From contig JAUYCC010000026.1 of assembly GCA_030692365.1 (NCBI GenBank), positions 1-64,000 on the forward strand: DNA of 64,000 nucleotides, in the 5' to 3' direction. Within the stretch, counting starts at the first letter, position 1. The number at the start of each line of letters is the position of its first letter. The position numbers were made by a program, and so were the translations under genes. The notes beneath the pieces are model-generated. The model had not been told where the DNA came from and searched no databases. It worked only from the letters and a program-made list of their open reading frames with translations. This document shows positions 1 to 6,636 of the stretch, piece by piece. The stretch is from Pelolinea sp. (GTDB taxonomy: Bacteria; Chloroflexota; Anaerolineae; Anaerolineales; Anaerolineaceae).

Positions 1-3
1 ATC

Positions 4-40
4 TGTGGAGACTCGGCATGCCGAGTCTCCACATTTTTTT
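4..40 (+). terminator. Intrinsic terminator of a gene upstream of the window
   Basis: A perfect 30-bp palindrome (4-33) with a GC-rich stem is followed at once by seven T residues, the textbook form of a rho-independent terminator. The T tract lies on the + strand side, so it most likely ends a + strand gene lying before the window. Confidence 0.85.
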
Positions 41-172
41 ATTGACTGGTTAAAATTACCATCTTGGAATAAATTACCCACATCAAGGGTAGAATCCTAC
101 CACAAGCGAGGACCTCGGCGGAATCGGATATCAGGCGGCGCTTCAACAAGCCCAGTGGCAGCTCGCAAAAAA

Positions 173-233
173 ATAGGTAGTTTCGAAGCATCCCATACTA
201 AGCTCTGGATAATAAAGCTTCAAAACTACCTAT
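173..233. repeat. Long inverted repeat, hairpin-forming
   Basis: The 17-base arms 173-189 and 217-233 are inverse complements with one mismatch, around a 27-base loop. There is no T tract on the + side. It lies just past the stop of degV on the minus strand, where it could act as a 3' stem-loop or be a remnant of a small repeat element. Positions 41-257 otherwise contain no convincing gene; the ORF at 5-250 looks spurious. Confidence 0.5.
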
Positions 234-257
234 GCAACCATAAATTTTGAATATTTC

Positions 258-1109
258 CTAATATTCTGTCGTGTGCACGGCGATGCCCAGCGTTCCCGGG
301 CCGGTGTGTGTGCCGATGGCCGGACTGAGTTCATAAATCTCAATTTCAGCCAGGTCCATGCGTTTTTCCAGTTCTGCCTTGATCGCTTGCGCACCTTCCA
401 TGGCGTTGGCCTGCATGATACCTACTCTCGCCTTTTTGCCACCCGCTTTTTCCACGGCAAGGTCAATCAGGCGGCTGACGGCTTTCTTCTTCGTACGCAC
501 TTTTTCAAGCGCTTCGACCTTGCCTTCAGGGCTCAGATATAGGATGGGTTTGAGGTCTAAAGCGGAACCCAGGAAAGCTGACGCGCCGCCGATGCGGCCG
601 CCCTTATGCAGGTATTTCAGGGTATCCACCACAAAATAAACACCCATCGAATCAAATACGCGATTCCCCATTTTTACGACATCATCCACCGAACCGCCCT
701 TTTCGGTTGCGGCTGCCATGGCTTTAACCATTAATGCCAAACCTGCAGCGGTAACTTTGGAATCCACCACCTCAAGTGGAACCTGGTTAAATTCCTTCTT
801 CGCCAATAATGCCGAATCCACTGTGCCGCTGATGCCTGAAGAGATCAAAACTGCCACCAACGCGTCTGCACCGTTGGCCGCTTCCTTGAAAGCGGTCAGG
901 AAATCACCGCTGGAAGGCTGTGAGGTGGTCGGGATGGTATTCGATTCTTCAAGCCGCTGGTAATACGCCTGGGCGGTAATATCCACATTATCCCTGAATG
1001 TGTCATTATCCCAGTTAAGCTTTAACGGAACCACTTTAATGCCGTGTTTCGCTACAAAATCGATTGGAAGATAAGCTGTGCTGTCGGTTACCAATTTGAT
1101 TTTCGTCAT
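258..1109 (-). CDS. DegV family fatty-acid-binding protein
   Basis: A 283-residue protein of the DegV fold. It opens with the typical 'KLVTDSTAYLP' strand-loop and has 'TSQPSSGDF', an internal 'SGISGT' loop, 'VVDSKVTAAG' and 'YLHKGGRIG', all hallmarks of DegV/FakB proteins. In characterised members these bind a fatty acid and present it to the kinase FakA; no FakA homologue is in the window, so the exact role is open. I chose the start at 1109 rather than the ORF-track start at 1169, because the family begins at 'TKIKLVTDS' and an AAAGGA ribosome site precedes that ATG. It diverges from the ubiquitin-like operon, sharing the 239-bp region 1110-1348. Confidence 0.88.
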   Translation of the reverse strand: MTKIKLVTDSTAYLPIDFVAKHGIKVVPLKLNWDNDTFRDNVDITAQAYYQRLEESNTIPTTSQPSSGDFLTAFKEAANGADALVAVLISSGISGTVDSALLAKKEFNQVPLEVVDSKVTAAGLALMVKAMAAATEKGGSVDDVVKMGNRVFDSMGVYFVVDTLKYLHKGGRIGGASAFLGSALDLKPILYLSPEGKVEALEKVRTKKKAVSRLIDLAVEKAGGKKARVGIMQANAMEGAQAIKAELEKRMDLAEIEIYELSPAIGTHTGPGTLGIAVHTTEY

Positions 1110-1279
1110 GATTAAACAATCCTTTTTATTTCGATCAAGTTTAATTATCTTAATATTTAACCACCACAAACGCTAATAGTTACTGTAAATAATTGTAACC
1201 AATTAATCCTAACAATAATTAATTAAAGTTAATTCTGGTGACCTTTTGATTATTTTTCAATTTAATAAATTTTTCTATA

Positions 1280-1307
1280 TTGACAAACCAAAGATATCCT
1301 CTATAAT
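1280..1307 (+). promoter_or_regulatory. Strong sigma70-type promoter of the ubiquitin-like operon
   Basis: TTGACA (1280-1285) and TATAAT (1302-1307) are both perfect consensus boxes with a 16-bp spacer, on the strand of the operon. The start codon is at 1349, so a leader of about 35 nt is expected. The -10 box abuts the palindromic operator that follows. The rest of the intergenic region (1110-1279) is AT-rich and must hold the degV promoter, which I could not pin down. Confidence 0.85.
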
Positions 1308-1336
1308 ATGGTATAGTGGTCTGACCAACATACCAT
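1308..1336. promoter_or_regulatory. 29-bp palindromic GntR/FadR-type operator over the transcription start
   Basis: The site reads ATGGTA-3 nt-TGGTC-T-GACCA-3 nt-TACCAT and is symmetric about T1322. The inner core TGGTCtGACCA matches the TGGT-N(1-5)-ACCA core known for FadR-subfamily GntR regulators. It starts directly after the -10 box and would block polymerase when bound. The first gene it controls carries an N-terminal GntR helix-turn-helix, so autoregulation is the simplest reading (inference). Confidence 0.8.
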
Positions 1337-1348
1337 TATGAGGTAATT

Positions 1349-3043
1349 ATGGACGAGATCTCACGCAAGTCATTATCCGAAATCGTTGCCGGCAAACTGG
1401 CCGCCCAGGTTCTGGACGGCACCTACAAACCCGGCTACCAGCTACCCGCCGAACGCGACCTGATCAAACAGTTCGGCATCAGCCGCTCAACTCTGCGTGA
1501 GGCATTAAAGGCGCTTGAAGAAAGCAACCTTATCGAATCTCGCCACGGTGTTGGTTGGTTCGCCTCAAAACTGGATGAGAACAACCTCGCGGCAGCCCAT
1601 ATCATCGCCCAGGCGGCGGAATCGTCCATCCCCGCCATCCGCTTGGCGCCCGGCGATTCACCCGAAGGGCCACGCCGCTTACCGGTTAACCCCGAAAAAC
1701 CGATCATTATTCCCAACCTGAAAAAAGACCGGCTGGGCACCTTTCAGTTCATATCCTGGTGGGAACGCGAAAAGGTTGAGAACGCTAAGATCATGGTGGT
1801 CGGCGCAGGCGCGCTGGGCAATGAAGTGATTAAAAACCTGGTGCTGATGGGCATCGGCAATATTTTTATCGTGGATTTTGACGAGATTGAACTCGCCAAC
1901 CTTTCGCGCTCAGTGCTTTTCCGTGAATCTGATACCGGACGCAAAAAAGCCGAGGTGGCTGCAGCGCGCGCCAAGGAGATCAACCCCAATATACACGTCC
2001 AGTATTTTCACGGCGACGTGACCGCCGCCCTCGGGCTAGGTATCTTTCGCCGTATGGATGTAATCATTGGCTGCCTGGATAACCGCGAGGCGCGCCTGGC
2101 GGTCAACCGCTTCGCTTATTGGATCAACAAACCCTGGGTGGACGGCGCCATTCAAGAATTCCTCGGCCTGGCGCGCGTGTTTGTACCTGGCGAGGGCGCC
2201 TGTTTTGAATGCAGTCTTACCGAACAAGCCCGCCGCGACCTGGCGATCCGCTATTCCTGCCCTCTGCTAGCGCGCGAGAACGTGCTGCTGGGCAAGGTGC
2301 CTACCACCCCTACCATCGCCTCCATCATCGGCGGCATTCAGGCGCAGGAAGCGCTGAAGCTTATCCACAACAAACCGGTCAAACCCGGCAGCGTTATGCA
2401 CTTCAACGGCATGACTAACGAAATGCACGTAACTGCCTACACGCCGGTTGAGGATTGTGAAAGCCACTGGACCTACGGCGAAATTACCGAGCTGCCCCTA
2501 CGCGCCGACACCACCACGCTGCAGGATATGCTGCGCATCGCACATCGCGAGCTTGGACAAGAAGCTGTGTTGGAACTGGACCAGGAACTGGTGCTGGCAC
2601 TCACCTGCCCCATTTGCGGCACGCGAGAAGAAGTACTGCAGCCCATTTCCTCCGTTGGTTTCAACCGCGCCCACTGCCCGACCTGCGGCATCCTGCGCGA
2701 GACTGAACTTTCGCATGCTATTCACGGTGATGAAAACTTCCTGACGCGAACTATGGCCAGCGTGGGCGTTCCGGCGCTGCATATCATAAGGGCTTACAAC
2801 GCGCAGGAGTACCGCTTCTATGAACTGACCGGCGACCTGCCCGACACGCTGCATTTCAGCCATTTTGAACTGCCAGCATACGAAAAACCGCTCAAACTCA
2901 GCGGTCGTATCAAGCTGAAAGAAAAAGTAACCGTGAAAGTGCGGCCGAAGATCAAGCTCCACACCCCAAAGCTTACAACCGCTGGTAATCCGGAGGAGCC
3001 CGCAGAGAAAATCAAGATTAAGGTCAAGAGGGATGGGCTTTAA
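1349..3043 (+). CDS. GntR helix-turn-helix fused to E1-like (ThiF/UBA) adenylyltransferase
   Basis: A 564-residue fusion. Residues 1-75 form a GntR winged helix ('LPAERDLIKQFGISRSTLREALKALE', then a wing ending 'GVGWFAS'). Residues about 125-375 are a Rossmann ThiF/E1 domain: nucleotide loop GAGALG (152-157), acidic strand end at D176/D178, R187 in 'NLSR', K199/K200, and 'CLDN' with D244. 'CFEC' (285-288) and a C-terminal zinc ribbon (C420, C423, C443, C446) give metal sites. C304 in 'YSCPLL' lies where MoeB/E1 proteins place a conserved cysteine and is the best thioester candidate. Such enzymes adenylate the C-terminal glycine of a Ubl and pass it on as a thioester. The last 60 residues are lysine-rich. 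The stop overlaps the next ATG (TAATG), so translation is coupled. Fusion of E1 to a DNA-binding domain is unusual. Confidence 0.9.
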   Translation: MDEISRKSLSEIVAGKLAAQVLDGTYKPGYQLPAERDLIKQFGISRSTLREALKALEESNLIESRHGVGWFASKLDENNLAAAHIIAQAAESSIPAIRLAPGDSPEGPRRLPVNPEKPIIIPNLKKDRLGTFQFISWWEREKVENAKIMVVGAGALGNEVIKNLVLMGIGNIFIVDFDEIELANLSRSVLFRESDTGRKKAEVAAARAKEINPNIHVQYFHGDVTAALGLGIFRRMDVIIGCLDNREARLAVNRFAYWINKPWVDGAIQEFLGLARVFVPGEGACFECSLTEQARRDLAIRYSCPLLARENVLLGKVPTTPTIASIIGGIQAQEALKLIHNKPVKPGSVMHFNGMTNEMHVTAYTPVEDCESHWTYGEITELPLRADTTTLQDMLRIAHRELGQEAVLELDQELVLALTCPICGTREEVLQPISSVGFNRAHCPTCGILRETELSHAIHGDENFLTRTMASVGVPALHIIRAYNAQEYRFYELTGDLPDTLHFSHFELPAYEKPLKLSGRIKLKEKVTVKVRPKIKLHTPKLTTAGNPEEPAEKIKIKVKRDGL

Positions 3044-3912
3044 TGAAACTGATTAACGGTCTAATAAAATGGATCATCGTGTTGGCGCTGGCGTTATCCA
3101 CCGGATTATTGGTAATCATTTTTTTGTCATCCAAACCTGAGCTCGGCACTTATCTGTTGCGCCTCATCCTGTTGGCTGCGGTCGGGTTCATCGGCGGTCT
3201 GGCTTCCAGAGTTTTTTTTGGAGGATTATCGGCTGTTGTGACCATTTTTATAACCATGCTTGCTAACCTGCTGGCTGTACTGGCGATCGACCATTTCTAC
3301 GCTACTGCTTATCAATTCCAATTTTTGGGCAATGATTTTCGTCTCCAGGCTCCAACAGTCACCGACGGAAGCCAGTTTTTATTAATGACCCTGGTATCTC
3401 TGCTGCCGCTGTTGCTCTTCAGGAAAACGACTAAGACGAACGCCAGCCTGCGTAAAGCACCCAAGCCTAAAAAAACTCGCAAGTTCTTTTCTCAAACCAT
3501 TCAGCCGGTTCTGACCAAGGCAGACCCCCGAAATTGGAAGCTTTGGAAAAAACCTAAACCTATGGCTGTAAAACACACACCGGTAAAAACAACCAGGGTT
3601 GAAAAACCGGTTCTGTCTGTTGCGCGCCCAAGCGCTTCAATCACCGCAAGCCAGCCGGTGACCATCCGGAAAAGCGCGGCTGTTAAGCCTGCTGTGAAAA
3701 AGCTTAAGCTGCCCGGCAAACTTTTTAAGGGCAGCCAGGCGGATGTCAAGCTGGTGGGTGAAGAAGAACATGTTTGCCCCTATTGCCTGGAAGAAGTGGT
3801 GAAAGGTGATAGCCGCGGCGTAACGGTCTGCCCTGAATGCGGAACCTGGCACCACCAGGATTGCTGGAGTCTAACCGGTTCATGCGGTGTCGCCCACCGC
3901 AATGAACTTTGA
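3043..3912 (+). CDS. Multi-pass membrane protein with C-terminal RING-like zinc finger (candidate E3)
   Basis: A 289-residue protein. The first 125 residues carry about four hydrophobic helices. A long basic, proline/lysine-rich linker (about 125-240) follows. The C-terminus (245-281) has C-x2-C-x14-C-x2-C-x3-H-H-x2-C-x6-C with a conserved Trp after the fifth Cys. This resembles the prokaryotic RING finger treble-clef family (Prok-RING type), reported in bacterial operons with E1/E2/Ubl genes. By position and domain it is the best E3 candidate, placing conjugation at the membrane with the RING probably cytoplasmic. Ligase activity is inferred; a structural zinc ribbon is the alternative. It overlaps the E1 stop by one base and precedes the Ubl-E2 gene by 32 bp. 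Confidence 0.8.
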   Translation: MKLINGLIKWIIVLALALSTGLLVIIFLSSKPELGTYLLRLILLAAVGFIGGLASRVFFGGLSAVVTIFITMLANLLAVLAIDHFYATAYQFQFLGNDFRLQAPTVTDGSQFLLMTLVSLLPLLLFRKTTKTNASLRKAPKPKKTRKFFSQTIQPVLTKADPRNWKLWKKPKPMAVKHTPVKTTRVEKPVLSVARPSASITASQPVTIRKSAAVKPAVKKLKLPGKLFKGSQADVKLVGEEEHVCPYCLEEVVKGDSRGVTVCPECGTWHHQDCWSLTGSCGVAHRNEL

Positions 3913-3944
3913 AATTATCTTTAATATTTGGAGGAGTAGAGTAG

Positions 3945-4793
3945 ATGGCTGACATCGCAACCACAATCGTTTTACCCAATGGAGGCGCCCGCCGGGCGGA
4001 TATGCCAAATGATATTCCGATCCGCGACCTGCTGGAAGAGTTGACCTCCCTTCTGGAACTGCCCACCGTGGGTCCGGACGGCCGCCCGATGGGTTATCGC
4101 GTGGACAGCAAGGCACTTGGGCGCGAACTGCGCGAAGATGAAACCCTGGCCAGTGCGGGCATTCCTTCTGATGACCGCCTGATGATAACCACCGACATCA
4201 CTGCCGGTGCCATTTCGCTTGATTCCAACCCGCGCACGCGCCGCCTGCGCAAGGATTATGAGTTGATCCAGGAGTTAAATGCCCGCAGCGACCTGATCCA
4301 GGTGCAGGCCAAACAAGAAAAAGCTGGTATGCCACCTGAAAGATACATCATTACCTATAAATGCAAGGGTATTATCGGCATTGATGGTAAGGGCAACCCT
4401 AAAATCAGCGAGAAACACCAGGTGGAGATCTATCTTCACAGCCAGTATCCCCAGCGCTGGCCGGGGATGAAATGGCTGACGCCCATCTGGCATCCTAATA
4501 TTAATCACGCCAACGGCAGCGTGTGCATTGATGCCGCCTGGTGGTCTGCCAGCCGCTCGCTGGATCGGTTGGTGATCATGCTGGGCGAGATGGTGCAGTT
4601 CAAGAATTTCCACGACGACCCCACCAAAGCGCCCTACCCTTGGGATATGGAAGCCGCAACATGGTGCCGCAAATTCCGAAAAACCCATCCCAGATATTTT
4701 CCGCTGGATACACGTGAACTTCTGCGCCCCGAACGGGTCAAAATCAGCAAACCCAAGGTGCAGTCGGTCAAACCCAAAATTAAGCTCAAATAA
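3945..4793 (+). CDS. Ubiquitin-like domain fused to E2 conjugating enzyme
   Basis: A 282-residue fusion. Residues 1-88 are a beta-grasp Ubl of YukD/EsaB-like appearance ending 'ITAG'. Residues about 100-255 are a UBC fold: the HPN motif at 183-185 and the catalytic cysteine C194 in 'GSVCID', nine residues after the HPN Asn, close to the spacing in eukaryotic E2s. Trp-rich and 'DDP' segments follow. The tail ends 'KPKIKLK'. E2s take the Ubl from E1 as a thioester and transfer it to lysines, often with a RING partner, and both partners are adjacent. By hand alignment the Ubl part is identical to the free Ubl of the next gene at 58 of 88 positions, without gaps. The internal ITAG-Ala junction could be a JAB cleavage site (inference). 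A strong GGAGGAG ribosome site precedes the ATG. Confidence 0.92.
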   Translation: MADIATTIVLPNGGARRADMPNDIPIRDLLEELTSLLELPTVGPDGRPMGYRVDSKALGRELREDETLASAGIPSDDRLMITTDITAGAISLDSNPRTRRLRKDYELIQELNARSDLIQVQAKQEKAGMPPERYIITYKCKGIIGIDGKGNPKISEKHQVEIYLHSQYPQRWPGMKWLTPIWHPNINHANGSVCIDAAWWSASRSLDRLVIMLGEMVQFKNFHDDPTKAPYPWDMEAATWCRKFRKTHPRYFPLDTRELLRPERVKISKPKVQSVKPKIKLK

Positions 4794-4811
4794 GAAGAAA
4801 GGAGAACAACA

Positions 4812-5078
4812 ATGTCTGATAAATCTGTAACCTTGGTACTGCCTTCCGGAGGAACCCGCAGCGCAGAAGTTCCCGATGATGTACCCGTGAAGGAACTGGT
4901 GCCCGAACTGGCTACCACCCTGGAACTGCCCACCGTAGGCCCTGACGGCCGACCGGTGAGTTACCGGCTGGATAGCAAGGCGCTTGGCCGCGAACTGAAA
5001 GATGACGAAACGCTTGCAGGCGCAGCAGTGCCCGACGACGACCGCCTGATGATCACAGCTGACATCACCGCCGGATAG
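4812..5078 (+). CDS. Free ubiquitin-like modifier
   Basis: An 88-residue protein made only of the beta-grasp Ubl domain, homologous over its full length to the N-terminus of the preceding Ubl-E2. It ends exactly in 'ITAG', leaving a C-terminal glycine exposed without further residues. Such an end can be adenylated directly by E1, so no maturation would be needed. AAAGGAG precedes the ATG. Lys28 and Lys55 (in 'DSKALG') are possible chain-forming lysines; only the second is conserved in the fused copy. It lies 18 bp after ubl-E2 and 30 bp before the JAB gene. YukD/EsaB homologues occur in type VII secretion, but no ESX gene is present here, and the E1/E2/JAB context points to conjugation. Confidence 0.88.
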   Translation: MSDKSVTLVLPSGGTRSAEVPDDVPVKELVPELATTLELPTVGPDGRPVSYRLDSKALGRELKDDETLAGAAVPDDDRLMITADITAG

Positions 5079-5108
5079 TCCTTATCATTGTAAAACGGAG
5101 CAGCCGCC

Positions 5109-5780
5109 TTGAACATCACTCCGCGTGTGAAGCTTGCGACCCAGAAAAAATTTCTGCCGCACCTCACACGCATCCCCCTGCACAGGGCGATGCGCTGGGT
5201 GCCAAAGGATGAGGATATGAACAGCGTTGAACCGCCCCTGGATATTTTTTTGACTCAAAACGCCTTTGTGCGCATGTGCGCGCACGCAGGCAGCGACCTC
5301 GACAACGAGGTCGGTGGGTGGATGGCCGGTAAATACTGCCGTGACTCCCTAGACGGTACGCCATTTATCGTGATCGATACTATCCTGCCTGCCATCCATA
5401 CTGAACAGGGCGCGGCACACCTCACCTTTACCGGTGACACTCAAATCGCGCTGCACAGCCATCTGGAAGAACATTTTCCGGACAAGGTCTTTCTGGGCTG
5501 GTACCACACACATCCGCGCATGGGGGTGTTCTTTTCCCATTGGGACACCTGGCTGCACCAAAACTTTTTTCCTGAAGCGTGGCAGGTTGCGCTGGTGATA
5601 GAGCCGCACCGCTCGGTGGGCGGGTTTTTCATCCGTCAGGCGGACGGCAGCCTGGACCAGCACGCATACTTTGGCTTCTATGAGCTGACCAAAAGTAGCC
5701 AGAGAAGCGTGGTCTTTTGGCGGAACCTGCAACCTGCCCCGCAATTCAATGACGAGACTGAGGAGGTCTTATCTAAATGA
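5109..5780 (+). CDS. JAB/JAMM metalloprotease (deubiquitinase-like)
   Basis: A 223-residue protein with a complete JAMM zinc-protease signature: E67 in 'DNEVGGWMAGK', then H133-x-H135-x7-S143-x2-D146 in 'GWYHTHPRMGVFFSHWD'. All catalytic residues are present, so an active isopeptidase is expected. Family members remove ubiquitin or related modifiers or trim their C-termini. Here the obvious substrates are Ubl conjugates and the internal ITAG junction of the Ubl-E2 fusion. The start is TTG with a GGAG site eight bases upstream; an internal start at Met27 or Met37 would still keep the whole domain. The stop overlaps the next start as ATGA. Confidence 0.9.
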   Translation: MNITPRVKLATQKKFLPHLTRIPLHRAMRWVPKDEDMNSVEPPLDIFLTQNAFVRMCAHAGSDLDNEVGGWMAGKYCRDSLDGTPFIVIDTILPAIHTEQGAAHLTFTGDTQIALHSHLEEHFPDKVFLGWYHTHPRMGVFFSHWDTWLHQNFFPEAWQVALVIEPHRSVGGFFIRQADGSLDQHAYFGFYELTKSSQRSVVFWRNLQPAPQFNDETEEVLSK

Positions 5781-6634
5781 GTCGTTTAATGCGTTTTTAT
5801 ACCTACGGGCTGCTCGGAGCTATCGGCGGGCTGATCGGATGGCAGATCAGCAACATCCTCGGGCTGTCCTTTACGGATAATCTATTCCTGAGCGAGGTAA
5901 CCATCGGCGCCCTGCTGGGCGGTGTGATTGGCCTCTTCATCGGTTTCGGTGAAGGTTTCGCCGCGCAGAACTTTCTATTTGGGCTGCGCAAAGCCCTGCT
6001 CAGCGCCCTGTTGGGCGCACTGGGCGGCGCCATCGCTCTGCCCATTGCTGAAGGCGTGTTTCTGTCCATTGGCGGCCCGGCATGGAGCCGGCCGATCGGT
6101 TGGGCAATATTTGGCCTGCTGACCGGGCTGTCAGCCGGTTTCACCGGCGGCGCGCAGCTCTGGAAAGGTGGGCTGGGCGGCCTGATCGGCGGAGCGTTGG
6201 GCGGCACCCTGCTGGAAGGTTCGCGGCAGATGTTCTCTGACCCTCTGATGGGAAAAGCCGCTGGCCTGATGCTCTTGGGTTTGGCTGTGGGTGTTTTCAT
6301 CGCGCTAATCGTGTTCATGCTCTCGCGTGCCTGGCTGGAAGTGGTCGGCGGCAAGATGAAAGGCATGGAATTCATTCTGGATAAATTCCTGGCCAAAGGC
6401 GGTCCTTCCGCGGCCATCGGCAGCAGCCCGTTGAAATCGGATATTGTTATTGCAGACCCGGACATCGCGCCGCAACATGCCATCCTGACCGGTGAAGGGA
6501 CTTACTTCACGCTCAAAGACATCAGCATGACCGGCACCTATCTGGATGGGAAGAAGATTGAAATTTCCCGCCTGCGCGCCAACCAGCGCATCCGCATGGG
6601 CAAATCTGAAATGGTCTATCACGAAAAGAGGTAA
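5777..6634 (+). CDS. Glycine-rich membrane protein with C-terminal FHA domain
   Basis: A 285-residue protein. Residues 1-190 contain several glycine-zipper-like transmembrane segments ('GLLGAIGGLIGW', 'LLGALGGAIALP', 'GGLGGLIGGALGGTLL'). Residues about 205-285 form a forkhead-associated (FHA) domain with the typical 'APQHAIL' and 'TGTYLDGKKI' turns. FHA domains bind phosphothreonine peptides, so this protein could recruit a phosphorylated partner to the membrane beside the conjugation machinery. No Ser/Thr kinase is encoded in the window. It overlaps the JAB stop and is followed two bases later by the VWA lipoprotein, so all three are translated in series. Confidence 0.85.
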   Translation: MSRLMRFYTYGLLGAIGGLIGWQISNILGLSFTDNLFLSEVTIGALLGGVIGLFIGFGEGFAAQNFLFGLRKALLSALLGALGGAIALPIAEGVFLSIGGPAWSRPIGWAIFGLLTGLSAGFTGGAQLWKGGLGGLIGGALGGTLLEGSRQMFSDPLMGKAAGLMLLGLAVGVFIALIVFMLSRAWLEVVGGKMKGMEFILDKFLAKGGPSAAIGSSPLKSDIVIADPDIAPQHAILTGEGTYFTLKDISMTGTYLDGKKIEISRLRANQRIRMGKSEMVYHEKR

Positions 6635-6636
6635 TC

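Noticed and set aside
5-250. 81-residue ORF at the window start
   Set aside because: It runs through a perfect terminator palindrome and a second inverted repeat, has no ribosome site and no protein-like pattern.
2498-2962. 154-residue minus-strand ORF inside the E1 gene
   Set aside because: Shadow of the zinc-ribbon and tail region of the E1; no independent ribosome site or family.
4812-5078. Type VII secretion component (EsaB/YukD)
   Set aside because: The fold may be related, but there is no WXG100, EssC or EccD-like gene, whereas E1, E2 and JAMM genes flank it.
5803-6483. 226-residue minus-strand ORF opposite the FHA gene
   Set aside because: It is a Pro/Ala/Ser-rich mirror of the Gly/Leu/Ala-rich membrane region of the FHA gene, which explains its length without coding function.
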